A DNA stretch of 64,000 nucleotides from Lepidurus packardi (GCA_023053545.1 JAKZAN010000005.1:558001-622000); one strand, 5' to 3'. Positions 23,134 to 34,112 are shown, counted from the first letter of the stretch. A program made the numbers and translations. The notes: a model not told the origin generated them from the sequence alone.

Positions 23134-23313
23134 ATAGCCACCACCCCCTCATTATCCCCTCCCCCCCAAATGTACCCTGTACATACTCCCTTCAGTGCAT
23201 TTGGTATTTCGACTTTAGTGTATATTGTGTACTGCGTTGATGTACAAATTCGACCGTTCACCGCAACAGGCGTCAGCCTACGCGGGTTAAATGAATTTAA
23301 AAAAAAAAAAAAA
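23134..23313 (+). other. LINE B 3' UTR and poly(A)
   Basis: Short C-rich 3' UTR ending in AACAGGCGTCAGCCTACG (4-bp stem AGGC/GCCT with a GTCA loop at 23268-23279), then GGTTAAATGAATTT and poly(A). The motif recurs at the same place in LINEs A, D, E and F. Confidence 0.85.
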
Positions 23314-25624
23314 TGAATTAAGTCAGGAAATCATGAATTAAGTCAGTAATTCATGAATTGAGTCAGTAATTCATATAATTAAGACAGTTATTCATGAATT
23401 AAGTCAGTAATTCATGAATTGAGTCAGTAATTCATATACTTAAGAAAGTTATTAATGAATTAAGTCAGAAATTCATTCATTAAGTCATTAATTCAAGAAT
23501 TGTCAGTACTTCATGAATTAAGTCAATAATTCATGAATTAAGTCCGTAATTCATTCATTAAGTCATTAATTCATGAATAAGGTCATTAATTCAGTAATTA
23601 AGTCAGTTATTCATGAACTAAGACAGTAATTCATGAATTAAGAAAGTAATTCATGAATTAAGTCAATAATTCATTACTTAAGTCAGTAATTCATGAATTA
23701 AGTCAGTAATTCATGAATTAAGTCCGTAATTCATGAATTTAGTCCGTAATTAATTAATTTAGTCAATAATTCATTATTTAAGTCAGTAAGTCATTAGTTA
23801 AGTCCGTAATTATTTAATTAAGTCCACAATTCATGAAATAATTCAGTAATTCATGAATTAAGTCAGTAATTCATTAATTAAGTCAGTAGTTCATGACTTA
23901 AGAAAGTAATTCATGAATTAAGTAAGGAGTTCATTAAGTATACTAATTCATGAATTAAGTCAGTAATTCATGAATTAAGTCAGTAGTTAATTAATTTAGT
24001 CAGTAATTCGTTAATTATGTCAGTAATTCATTAATTAAGTCAGTAATTCATGAATTAAGTCAGTAGTTAATTATTTTGTCAGTAATTCGTTTATTATGTC
24101 AGTAATTCGTTAATTATGTCAGTAATTCATTAATTATGTCAGTAATCATGAATTAAGTCAGTAATTCATGAATTAAGTCAGTAATTCATGAATTAAGTCA
24201 GTAGTTAATTAATTTAGTCAGTAATTCATTAATTAAGTTAGTTATTCATAAATTAAGTCAGTAATTCATTAATTAAGTCAGTAATTCATGAATTAAGTCA
24301 GTAGTTCATGAATTAAGTCAGTAATTCATGAATTAAGTCAGAATTCATAAATTAAGTCAGTAATTCAATAATTAAATCAGTAATTATGTAAATAAGTCAA
24401 TAATTCATTAATTAAGTCAGAAATTCATGAATTAAGTCAGTAATTCATGAATTAAGTCAGTAATTCATGATATAAGTCAGTAATTCATGAATTAAGTCAG
24501 TATTTCATTAATTAAGTCCTTAATTAATTAATTAAGTCCATAATTCATGAACTAAGTCAGTAATTCATTAATTAAGTCAGTAAATCATGAATTAAGTCAG
24601 TAATTCATGAATTAAGTCAGTAATTCATGATTTAAGTCAGTAATTCATGAATTAAGTCAGTAATTCATGAATTAAGTCAGTAATTCATTAATTAAGTCAT
24701 AAGTAATTAGTTATTTCAGTAATTCATGAATTAGGTCCGTAATTCATATGATTAATACAGTAATTTATTAATTAAGTCAATAATTCATGAATTAAGTCAA
24801 TAATTCATGAATTAAGTCAATAATTCATGAATTAAGTCAATAATTCATGAATTAAGTCAATAATTCATGAATTAAGTCCGTAATTAATTAATTTAGTCAA
24901 TAATTCATTATTTAAGTCAGTAAGTCATTAGTTAAGTCCGTTATTAATTAACTAAGTCCACAATAATGAAATAATTCAGTAATTCATGAATTAAATCAGT
25001 AATTCATTAATTAATTCAGTAATTCATGACTTAAGTCAGTAATTCATGAATTAAGTCAGTAGTGCATTAATTTAGTCAGTAGTTCATGACTTAAGTCAGT
25101 AATACATGAATTAAGTCAGTAATTCATTAAATAAGTAAGTAGTTCATGACTTAAGTCAGTAATTCATGAATTAAGTCAGTAATTCATGAACTAAGTCGGT
25201 ATTTCATTAATTAAGTCCGTAATTAATTAATTAAGTCCATAATTCATGAACTAAGTCAGTAATTAATTAATTAAGTCAGTAAATCATGAATTAAGTCAGG
25301 AAATCATGAATTAAGTCAGTAATTCATGAATTAAGTCAGTAGTTCATGTAATTAAGACAGTAATTTATGAATTAAGTCACTAATTCATGAATTAATTCAG
25401 TAATTCATGAATTAAGTCAGTAATTCATGAATTAAGTCAGTAATTCATGAATTAAGTCAGTAGTCATGAATTAAGTCAGTAATTCATGAATTAAGTCAGA
25501 AATTCATTAATTAAGTCAGTAATTCAATAATTAAATCACTAATTCAGTAAATAAGTCAGTAATTCATTTTATTAAGTCAGAAATTCATGAATTAAGTCAG
25601 TAATTCATGAATTAAGTAAGTAAT
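23314..25624. repeat. Satellite A array, block 3
   Basis: About 115 units of satellite A with the same variant set as blocks 1 and 2, including five consecutive AATAATTCATGAATTAAGTC units at about 24777-24870. No gene in it. It ends at the 3' end of a minus-strand LINE C copy. Confidence 0.95.
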
Positions 25625-25760
25625 GTTGTTTTTGGTTTTTTAAGATGGCCAACGTCGCGTTCGCTTCGCTTTACCGTCTTCAACTTTCTATTTTTTTTAT
25701 TTTTTTTTATTTTCTTCTTTTTTCTTGTTTCATCTGTTCACTGATATTTCCTCTGTGTAC

Positions 25761-27264
25761 TTATATGCTTGTTATGATGTCAGTTGTTTTCAAATATTTT
25801 AAAAGATAATTTTGTGCTATATACTGTTCTTTCTTTTCGCCTTCCAGTGCCGTTATAGTTTCGAATCTCCAGGCTATTTTATTATCTTCTAGTTTTTCCT
25901 TGAGTTCCTCCCTTTGTTCCGAAAACTTCTCACATCTCATTATTAAATGTTCCGGGCTTTCTGCCTCCTCCTCACAGTAACGACATGTGTTATCTTCTAT
26001 CATGTCGAAACGGTGTAGACATGACCGGAATCTCCCATGTCCGCATCTTATTCGTAGTAAAACGATAGCTTCTCTTCTTTTCCTGCTGTTTTCCCATTTG
26101 TTGGTCCCGAACTGGTACGTGTTCTGAACCAATTTTTGTGCTGTTCTTGTCTTTATTTCTTCTATGTAGTCCTTTTCGATTTTCCTTTTCGTTATTGATT
26201 TCAGCTCCTGTCATGTCGTTTTGTGATTAATTTCTTCCCCTGTCATCCTTCCTTCCTTTGCCGCTCCATCCGCCATTTCATTTCCCCTGATCCCTCTATG
26301 TGCTGGTATCCACTGAATCTTTATTGTGTACCCGTCTGTCCTTAAGTGGTTCATTTTGTTTTGGATCCTTTGTGTAAGACCAAAGTAGGAACGGTTCCCC
26401 CAGCTATCTAGCAGTTGTGCTGCGGATTTTAAATCCGTCAGCATGACATGGTTATCCGGCTCTTTTTCCTCAATCCACCTTGTATTATCACACTTGTATT
26501 ATCGCGTGCAATTCGGAAGCCATTACTGTCGTTGCTTTGTTTAATGCGTATGATCTTGTCTCCCCCATTTCCTCCATGTAAACCCCGCATCCCGAGTTTC
26601 CCTCAGTATCTTTTGATCCGTCCGTAAAAACCCTTTTAAAATTTTCATACTCCTTCTCTAGAAACATTAAAACTTCTTGCACTGTTTGCTGATTGCACTT
26701 TTCCTTCCTGCTTCCCGGGACCGCGGTTTTTATCTGATGACCTTTGAATTCCCATGGCGGTAACAATTTTTTTAAATAATCTCCTTGCATGACATAAGGT
26801 ATTTTGGTTTTGTTTTTCGTTTCGGACACACTTTCCCAAAACAGTGAATTTTTGTTCGCTATTTCTTGTACTACGAGATCGTTCCTGTGACATTCTAACA
26901 TTCTGTTAAAATATGCTTGCTCCATTAAAATTCTCCTTCTTTGAATCGACACCACTTCTGCAGCGCAGTGTAACACACCAATCGTTGTTGTTTTCGTTGC
27001 CCCCCAATATTATTCTGACTGATTTGTTTTGCACTGTCTCTATAAGTTCGAGTTTCCTAGTGTTAATGTGTTTATATATAAAACTTGCGTACTCTAATTT
27101 CGACCGTATAAAATTCTTGTAAACCATGAGTAAAATGTTAATATCCCCACAGCATGTCTTCCCCGCTAGTTTATGTAAAACACCTGCAGCCTTCATGCCC
27201 TTTTCTCTTATGTGTTGTACTTGCTTTGTAAAATTGAATCTTGAGTCAAAAATAATTCCTAAAA
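25761..27264 (-). pseudogene. LINE C1b ORF2 remnant (RT end, RNase H, zinc tail)
   Basis: Pieces in element order: RT end and thumb (27264-26906), linker (26976-26640), RNase H with FTDGSKDTEGNSGCGVY, ASELHAIIQ, LTDLKSAAQLLDSWGNRSY and IQWIPAHRGIRGNEMADG (26660-26220), and C-terminal RRREAIVLLRIRCGHGRF followed by CRYCEEEAESPEHLIMRC. The RNase H third acidic position reads TDL where LINE C4 has TDS. Frameshifts near 26950, 26480 and 26210 break the frame. At 26480 the sequence ATAATACAAG is duplicated around TGTG, at the codon where gypsy-2 inserted in LINE C3. Confidence 0.85.
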
Positions 27265-27282
27265 ACTTTAGGAATTATTTTT
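27248..27282. repeat. Foldback junction, 16-bp perfect inverted repeat
   Basis: AAAAATAATTCCTAAA at 27248-27263 and its exact complement TTTAGGAATTATTTTT at 27267-27282, with a 3-base spacer. One arm is LINE C coding sequence (KFLGIIF codons); the other joins to P3 sequence. This looks like snap-back synthesis at a repaired break. Confidence 0.85.
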
Positions 27283-27289
27283 TAATTTA

Positions 27290-27666
27290 GCAATTAAGTT
27301 TAGCAACAATAACACTAACTATCCCTGGCTCACAAAAGGATTCCTGATAAGTTTCCTGAAAAACGGACTCACACTTAAAAAGATACTGAATAGAGGCCCT
27401 AGGACCCTACGTCAGCCCCAAACTCCCTAGAGTGCCGGAGAGAAAGGTCACCAGTCCCCCGTTTTGTGAATGTTTTGTTCTCTTTTCGAACCCTTTTTAT
27501 AGTAGATTTGGAATGCCTACTTCTGGGGTAGGATGGGCAAGTCTGTGAATCCATCCCTCCTATGTTCCTTGTTACCCCCACATCCTCTTGAGACCGAGAA
27601 AATCGTGTTAATCCCTTTACATTGGAAGATACCCCAGTTACCATACTGTGAAACCTTTATACTGTG
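27290..27666 (-). mobile_element. P3: remnant of the TIR transposon family
   Basis: Inverted copy of the left end of P4. It ends with the TIR ..TATACTGTG at 27666. The flanking CCTGCAGC is the complement of the GCTGCAGG that precedes P4 at 56797, so P3 and P4 share the same insertion junction in LINE C through the inverted duplication. Its inner end keeps about 80 bp of the transposase-tail region (27290-27372), fused after a deletion. The other TIR is missing. Confidence 0.85.
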
Positions 27667-29948
27667 CCTGCAGCCTTCATGCCCTTTTCTCTTATGTGTT
27701 GTACTTGCTTTCTAAAATTGAATCTTGTGTCAAAAATAATTCCTAAAAACTTAGCACTCTCAACTCGTTCTATCTCTGTTCCGTTGATTTTGATTTTCTT
27801 TTTAATTTCCGCTTTACGTTTCCTTGTAATCATCAGGTACTTCGTTTTGTCCGTGGATATCTTAAACCCGTTTTCTTTGCACCATTTTTCCACTTTTCCT
27901 ACTGCCCCTTTCATTTTCTCCATCGCCGTATCACCGTTCTTCCCGCTTGCCCGAATTCCTGCATCATCTGCGTAAAGCGACGTTCCTGCTTTGTCTTCGT
28001 TTGAGTGAAAATCTGCTAGCATCATGTTAAAAAGCCATGGGCTGAGCACAGCCCCATGCGGAATTCCTCTTTTTAGATTTACTTGTCTAGACAAACTTCG
28101 TCCTACTCTCACTTCCATCGTCTTGTTGGTTAAAAAGCTTTTCAACAATCCTAAAATTTTTCCCTTTACTCCTTTTTTCCCTACTTTGTATAAAAGTTTG
28201 TCTACCCAAACTGAATCATACGCAGCGGTTAGATCTATAAATAAAGCAATTAAAACCTCTCCATTTTCGAATACTCGGTGAGCTTCATTGCTCAACCTGA
28301 CTAGTTGATCCACCGTGCTTCGTCCTCGTCTGAAACCTGACTGCGCCGGTGAGAACCATCCTCTTTTTTCCGAGATCCAACTCAGCCTTTTGACTAGCGT
28401 CCTTTCGAACAATTTGGCCACACACGATATAAGGGATATGGGCCTGTATGATTGCACTTCATTGTTAACTTTGCCTGCTTTTAAAATAGGTACCACTACC
28501 GCATTGCACCAATCTTGAGGTAACGTGCCGCACTCAAGTATATGATTAAAAAGCATTCTCAATGCTTGCCTCCAATTTTTTGGTAGTTTCGTTAAAATGT
28601 TATAATGTACCATGTCTTTGCCTTGGCTAGTTTTCGGCGTTTTTTTTTAAATCTCCTCTATTTCCCATTCTGTAAAAGGTTTATCAAACTCCGCCGTGCT
28701 GTTTATATCGCCTATCATGTTATCTATTTCAAACTGCATGTGAAATATCTCCGCTTCATTTGCCTCAGTTTCCGGCTCCTCACTTGTATCTTGGCGAAAT
28801 GCTCCACCAGCATTCCTGCTTTCTCTTCGTTTTGTTGTGTACACTTTCCCCCTGAGTTGAGTGTTACCCTATCTATATTTTCCATTGGTACTCCTTCCAT
28901 TCTTTTTATTACCTCCCACATTTGTTTTGTTGTTGTTTGCTTTCCTAGGCCCTCCACCTTCGACTTCCAGTGGGCTCTTTTCGTTTCCTGTGTGACTCTC
29001 TTGCCAATTGCTTTGTATTTTTTGTATTCTGTCAGGGTTTCAGCGTTGGGGTTTCGTTTTAATATTCTATACTTCGCTCGCATGATGCTTATTGCTTCGC
29101 TGCAATTTTCATCCCACCACGGTTTCCGTATCTTGCTTCTACGTTGGCTCCCTTTTGTGCTATTTTCCCTGCTTGTCCCCTCTCTCCAGGGTATATCCTT
29201 CTTAGTGATTTTTAGGAGTGTATCTATAAAACGCTTGTATCGTTCCTCTACCCTTCTCCATCGCAATTCCTTTTCTATGTCTGTTTCCTCCATTTCTCTG
29301 CTCCACTCCTCCCAATTCGCTTTTTTAAAATTCCATCGCGGGGTCGTTTCTCTAATAACCAACCCCGTTGCTCCTTCTACTTCGATTATGATTGGGAGAT
29401 GGTCGCTTTGTAGCATTGCCCCTATATTGACTCGCGTCTTGTCGTGCATGTTTGCTGTCGTAAACACTAGGTCAATGGTGGTGAGCGCCCCCTCTATCAG
29501 TTGTGTGTGTACCAACGCCCTTTGGGGAAGCTAGTACTAAGTTTCCCCATTCTTTTAAAAACGAGAATAAAATATTCCCTCTGGTATTGTTAAAATCCTT
29601 TCCGTTCCATAAATTGTGGTGTGAATTAAAATCTCCAAACATAAGACATTTCTCATCATGGCCGATTTGAGACAAATAAAATGCATATTCTTGTTTTGTT
29701 ATTTTTTTCCCTGTTTGCACTTGTAGGTACATGCCGACTAGATATATATCCTGTTTTTCCCACTTTGCCTTCACACATCCTACCTCCAGTACTCCGTTTG
29801 CGAAGGGTTCCATTGGTAGCCAGTCGATTTGCATTCCACTTTTCACATAAAATAAAATTCCCCCTCCTTTCTTATCGGGTCTGTCTTTTCTATAGCATTC
29901 GTACCCAGCGATTACAGCTTTCCTCCCATCTTTCAACAACGTTTCACA
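27667..29948 (-). pseudogene. LINE C1 ORF2, endonuclease and reverse transcriptase
   Basis: Downstream of P2 the endonuclease continues (CETLLKDGRK, FGDFNSHHNLW) to about 29510, frameshifts, then IDLVFTTAN and SDHLPIIIEV. A second frameshift lies near 28790 and a third at the A-run near 28650, where LINE C2 also breaks. RT occupies 28613-27667: SYRPISLISCVAKLFERTLVK, motif A FIDLTAAYDSVW, motif B KRGIPHGAVLSP (the usual Gln is His), and motif C YADDAGI. RNase H would follow but is cut off by P3. Confidence 0.88.
29941..29948. repeat. Target-site duplication of P2, left (GTTTCACA)
   Basis: GTTTCACA precedes the left TIR and is repeated at 30860-30867 after the right TIR. Removing P2 plus one copy restores the reading PDVIFICETLLKD of the LINE endonuclease, confirming the ends. 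Confidence 0.92.
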
Positions 29949-30859
29949 CACAGTATAAAGGTTTCACAGTATGGTAACTGGGGGTATCTTCCAATGTAAA
30001 GGGATTAACACGATTTTCTCGGTCCCAAGAGGATGTGAGGGTACGAAGGCTTATATGGGGGATGGATTCCCAGACTGTGCCATGTACCCCCATGTAGGCA
30101 TTCCTAATCTACTAGAAAAAGGGTTCGAGAAGAGAAGAAAACATTCAGAAAACGGGGGACTGGTGACCTTTCTCTCGGGCACTCTAGGGAGTTTTGGGCT
30201 GACGTAGGGTCCTACCGGCAACGCGCGCATTTGAAAGTGTTTTTGGAAAAAAACGGTTGATTTCCAGTTGATTATTTTTTAAATTTGTTCGTTCGAGTTA
30301 GGATTTACTATACACTTAAAGAAGAAAATGTAGCTGCAGCAGAAAGAGCCGTAGTTAAACTTGTTAAGAAAAATACTAAACTTGCAAAAGTTAGTAACAT
30401 TTAGGAATAGTTGTAAAGTACCAATGTAATGGATAACTCGTATATAGACATAGATAGTCCTAACAACACATATAGACATTAATATACATGGGTATTTTAT
30501 GGTATATGGGGTTAAACCTGTATACTATAAAACACCTATGTATGGGTTGCAAAATAGACTGCCTCCTCGTGGTCCAACCTGGGTAACGCGAACTAGTCTA
30601 TAATGTGTATACGTGTTGTGCTTTGACCTAGTTAATTCATCTTTTATTTTAAGCTCACATAGTTTAAAGCAATAGATTTAAATTACGCGCTTTGTAAACC
30701 GTTGTGACCGTTTTTGAACTGCACTGGGAGGTTTGCGAATGTACCCTTTCATTTTCTGGCCTTTTACCTGAATATTACTCTGGGGACCGAGAAGGTCGTC
30801 AGAAAACCTTAACATTGGAAGATAGCCCTGTTAGCATACTGTGAAACCTCTATACTGTG
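29949..30859 (+). mobile_element. P2: non-autonomous TIR DNA transposon, 911 bp
   Basis: Terminal inverted repeats CACAGTATAAAGGTTTCACA at the left and the near complement ending CTATACTGTG at the right, with 8-bp duplications GTTTCACA. Internally: a left region of about 285 bp shared with P1, the transposase C-terminal tail (FVRVRIYYTLKEEN.. to AKVSNI-stop, ending near 30402) and a right region shared with P1 and P4. It is an internal deletion derivative. It is absent from LINE C2, but that stretch is replaced there, so its timing relative to the duplication is unresolved. Confidence 0.92.
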
Positions 30860-30867
30860 GTTTCACA
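30860..30867. repeat. Target-site duplication of P2, right (GTTTCACA)
   Basis: Second copy of the 8-bp duplication flanking P2. Confidence 0.92.
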
Positions 30868-30981
30868 TATAAAAATAACATCTGGGGTCTGTTGCATCTC
30901 ACTAATGTATGCCCATAAGACGCTAAGATGCTGCGTGATGCTTCGTGCATTCCACACTAGGATTTTTATAGAGCTCCCCAT
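30868..30981 (-). pseudogene. LINE C1 ORF2 start (endonuclease N-terminus)
   Basis: ATG at 30979-30981 on the minus strand gives MGSSIKILVWNARSI.., the typical opening of an APE endonuclease. It reads to PDVIFIC at the P2 insertion. The start overlaps the end of ORF1 (stop at 30966-30968) by 16 bases, so ORF2 was probably expressed by reinitiation or a similar coupling. Confidence 0.85.
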
Positions 30982-32353
30982 TCAAACAATATTGTAATTA
31001 GTTCTCCCTCCCTTATTAGCTCTTTACCCAAACATAAAAACTGCCTACCTTTCTCTTCCCAGCTACTTTCGTTTAAAATTATTGGGATAATCCTTCTGAT
31101 TACCTTCTGTGTTATTGTCCGAATTACCCCTGGTTTTCCCCTTACCTCGCAGTTGTCAATGTCATTGTGACCATTTCCTTGTTCTTTTTGCTTTCCTGGC
31201 CTGCTTGTTTCTGCTTCCTGTGGTCTTTTGCTACCATCCTCCGTCGTAACCTTCTTCGTCCCTGCGGCTATCTCCCTGTACGTGAGTCTCTGTGTGCCTG
31301 TGCTTGTTTGCGGTATCTCTTCCGCCGCCATCTCGACTTCTCGGGTGTCAGGTGTCTTCTTGGTCTTTGGCTGGGATGGTTCTTCTTGAAGTCCTGGTTT
31401 TGCTTTTTGACCGCCCTCCATTGCCCTCTTAAAAACGGTGCATTTTGTGTCTGCCGCTGAATGACTGCCGCGGCAGTTAGCACACGTGGGTGTCATACCC
31501 TGTATCTTCTCATACAACTTTCAATTCTGTGGTCGTCCCCGCAGAAACCACAGCGCTGCTTGGCCGTACACACTGTACTTACGTGCCCAAACCTCTGGCA
31601 TCTATAGAACCTAATTGGTTTGGGCTTAAATGGAATCACTGGAACTTTAAAGAACCCGATATTAAGGTGACTAGGTAGTTCATTTCCTTCAAATGTAACG
31701 TGGTATGCCCCTGTGGCAAACTTTTCGCTCTCTCGGAAGCTATACAATGTTCTGACTGAGTATAGACCCATTATATTCTGCTCCATAATCTCCTCTCTGG
31801 ATGTACCCCATATTTTGACTATCTCGTGCTGCAGCACTAGGGGCTTAGCCATCCGCATATGTACCTTCCATTGCCCAATACTCTTGATTGCCAATAATTT
31901 TTCCACTATATCCGGTTGGGATTTGAAGAACAAAAGTTCCCCGCCATTGGTCACTTTTGTCTCCATTGCCGTGATCCCCAGGTTTTTAATAGCTTTTCCT
32001 AATGCAAATGGGCTGACCGCCTTAAAGTTTTTTCCCTCCTCTATCAACTTCCCCACGACTGGTCTTTTGTCCTTTGTTCCTTCTATATATTCATTGTTCT
32101 TATCCGCTTGGCTAATCACTGACACCTCTCGTTCCTCAACTACTACGCATTCTCCTTCCGTATTTTCCTCTGTACCTTTCTCCACAACTTTTGCCACCTT
32201 TCCTGCCCCTCCCTTTATCTTTTTCTTTGGCCTCATAGTCTTCCAACCTGGATCTTCACTGGACTGGCCTTCTTCTTGTTCAACTGCTACTATCTCCTTA
32301 CATCTTTTCCTGACGACGATTAAATCATCCTCGCTGGAATCCTCCATTTCCAT
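30966..32353 (-). pseudogene. LINE C1 ORF1 (nucleic-acid binding, CCHC)
   Basis: ATG at 32353 (MEMEDSSEDD..). An acidic and basic N-terminal half is followed by a conserved central domain (FALGKAIKNLGI.., QPDIVEKLLAI, FEGNELPSHLNIGFF) and zinc knuckles. The first knuckle reads FYRCQRFGHVSTVC, where the LINE C2 copy has CYKC, so its first Cys is lost. A second (CGFCGDDHRIESC) follows, then a frameshift at about 31510, then CANCRGSHSAADTKC and a low-complexity tail to the stop at 30966. This is Gag-like ORF1, expected to coat the LINE RNA. Confidence 0.88.
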
Positions 32354-32903
32354 TTGCTACACCTAAGACGAAAACCAGAACAAAAACTATCACTGTACCC
32401 GAAACGAACAGAACAAACCCGTAACCAATGCCCAAGCGCGTCGCGTCACGTGTCGTGATGTCAAGCCACGCCCGTCTTCCACACAGTCCGGATGATAGCG
32501 TGCTCGTGCCACACCTTGCCACGTCAACACGCTAGCACTCAAAAACAAATTTCCTTCCCTTTTTACAATTATACAATCAGAAAAACTTTGTTAAACATAA
32601 AGCACACACCAACAAAAAACCCCCACCACAAATATACACTTCCAAAAAACCCTATAACCGAAAAAATAACCCACCAGCTGTTTGCAGCTGCCTGGTCACA
32701 ACTGTCTCAATATAGTAACACCCTCTCTCTCTAATAAACGGCTAACGAAACAACAATTGTAACAATAAACCAACTAATACACAACTTCTATATCACCAAG
32801 AACAAAAACTATGTATCTGCTACTAATTTTAATGACTTTTTTCTTTGATAACTCGCACTGCATGTAAGACACGTCTATCCTGACCGCTTGCGTGCAGGGG
32901 AGT
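32354..32903 (-). other. LINE C1 5' leader
   Basis: About 550 bp, nearly identical to 53083-53632 inverted. It contains short overlapping frames (60-80 codons) present in both duplicates; these are not supported as genes. The 5' leader of this class usually holds the internal promoter, but I cannot identify its elements. Confidence 0.7.
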
Positions 32904-33718
32904 CCGTTTATACCGGTTTAAACCAGTTTAGATCGGTTTAAACCAGTTTAAACTGGTTTTTAGACCAGTTTGAAACCGGTTTAAACCAGTTTTCAATCCT
33001 GTTTAAACCATTTTCAACCGGTTTACACCAGTTTAGACCGGTTTAAACCAGTTTAAACCGGTTTTTAAACCAGTTTAGGCCAGCGAACACCGGTTTTAAA
33101 CAGTTTAAACCGGTTTAGAACAGTTTAAACCGGTTTAAACCAGTTTAAACCTTTTTAAAATAGTTTAAACCAGTTTCAACCGGTATAAACCGGTTTAAAC
33201 CAGTTTAAACCTTTTTAAAATAGTTTAAACCAGTTTCAACCGGTATAAACCAGGTTAAATCAGTTTAAACCAGTTTAAGCCGGTTTAGACCAGTTTGCAC
33301 CGGTTTAAACCGGTCTAGACAGGTTTAAACCCGTATTGACCAGTTTATACCGGTTTAAAAAACTTGAAACCGGTTTTTAAACCAGTTTTACCCAGTTTAA
33401 ACCGGTTTAGACTAGTTTAAACCGGTTTAAACCGGTTTAGACCAGTTTAAACCAGTTTAAGACCAGTTTAAAGCAGTTTAAACCGGTTCCAAAACTGGTA
33501 TAAACAAGTTTATACCGGTATAATCAAGTTTAAACCGGTTATTATACCAGTTTATACCAGTTTAAACCTTTTTAAACCAGTTTAAACCAATTTAAACCGG
33601 TTTAGATCAGTTTAAACCAGTTTTAACCAGTTTTAACCAGTTTAGACCGATTTTAACCAGTTTAGATCGGTATAAACCAGTTTTGACCAGTTTAAACTAG
33701 TCTAAATGCTTTTAAAAC
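32904..33718. repeat. Satellite B array, block 2 (left arm)
   Basis: Same 10-bp satellite, but with the ACCAGT variant on the plus strand, which is the opposite polarity to 15756-16720. Successive irregular units match the inverse of about 52190-53082 (for example ACAGGATTGAAAACTGG at 52977), so it is a copy in the inverted duplication. An 83-bp local duplication with CTTTTTAAAATAG lies at about 33140-33240. Confidence 0.95.
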
Positions 33719-33726
33719 CAGTGTAG
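33719..33726. repeat. Target-site duplication of LINE F, left (CAGTGTAG)
   Basis: CAGTGTAG here and at 38784-38791 after the poly(A). The right arm has the same locus with a single copy (CTACACTG, 52176-52183) and no LINE. Confidence 0.92.
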
Positions 33727-34112
33727 TGAGTCGTCGTCGGATCGACGTCTAGTGAAGTCGTGTCACCCATCTCTCTCCTAAAAAGTCAATTTTTCACCTC
33801 AAATCCTGTTACTTTTGTTCTGTGTTACAGTTTAAATGAAAGTGCTTAAAGCCCTTGTTCGTTTGGTGATTAAATTGAACTTATTACCTATTGCCTCCAA
33901 TGACAATTACCCTAAAAGTGACACCATGTGACACACCCTACAATCAGTTTCCTTACCGCTCCTTAAAGGGTCTGGTTCCTTACCACGACGATAAAGTAAC
34001 ACTCAGTTATCTAAACTAATAACTTCGTTTTTGTTAAGTTTGTTGCTTAACGTTGTGTTAAAAGTGTTAGCCACGTTAAACGTCCGTCCATATTGGTTCA
34101 GAAATTTCCCCC
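33727..34112 (+). promoter_or_regulatory. LINE F 5' UTR
   Basis: 386 bp between the target duplication and the first in-frame ATG. It opens with TGAGTCGTCGTCGGATCGAC. Complete LINEs of this type carry an internal promoter at the 5' end; that is inferred from the class and no specific box is recognised. Confidence 0.55.

Larger units (their letters stand above)
20101..23313 (+). mobile_element. LINE B, NLR-1 lineage, 5'-truncated, poly(A)-tailed
   Basis: Lies between satellite A arrays. It begins in the ORF1 zinc knuckles, carries ORF2 to 23133 and has a 3' UTR with the ACAGGCGTCAGCCTA motif (23266-23280) and a poly(A) of about 15 at 23299-23313. TGAATTAAGT occurs at both edges, consistent with a target duplication but uninformative because it is the satellite unit. 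Confidence 0.9.
25625..27283 (-). mobile_element. LINE C1b, 3' half of an NLR-2 element
   Basis: Minus strand. The 3' tail abuts satellite A at 25625. It shares with LINE C4 a 3'-terminal sequence around GGCCAACGTCGC and CGTCTTC (25645-25690). It covers the end of RT (AKFLGIIFD), connection, RNase H and C-terminal zinc domain, and ends in a foldback junction at 27248-27282. About 85 bp at 27183-27263 duplicate the start of LINE C1 at 27667 with a few differences, so it derives from a second LINE C copy, not from the same insertion. Confidence 0.85.
27667..32903 (-). mobile_element. LINE C1, NLR-2 lineage, long copy (left arm)
   Basis: Minus-strand element running from its 5' end at 32903 (ACTCCCCTGCACGC in sense) through ORF1, ORF2 endonuclease and RT to the P3 junction. 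P2 is inserted in the endonuclease start. The 3' half is absent here. It matches LINE C2 (53083-56796) in inverted orientation, including the satellite B flank, so the two are duplicates of one insertion. ORF1 products of the two copies differ at 8 of about 244 residues. Confidence 0.9.

Noticed and set aside
28605-29534. 309-codon open frame on the plus strand, Phe/Ser/Leu-rich, looking like a membrane protein
   Set aside because: It is antisense to the LINE C1 endonuclease and linker (minus), which has recognisable motifs. A similar antisense frame occurs opposite LINE C2, as expected for shadow frames of A-rich coding DNA.
30900-31200. tRNA-like or snRNA-like promoter between LINE pieces
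   Set aside because: No A/B box pair or cloverleaf could be drawn. The region is the ORF1/ORF2 boundary of LINE C1.
32492-32734. 80-codon frame in the LINE C 5' leader, repeated at 53252-53494 on the other strand
   Set aside because: It is antisense to the leader, low complexity, and its conservation is explained by the segmental duplication. No homologous third copy or domain supports it.
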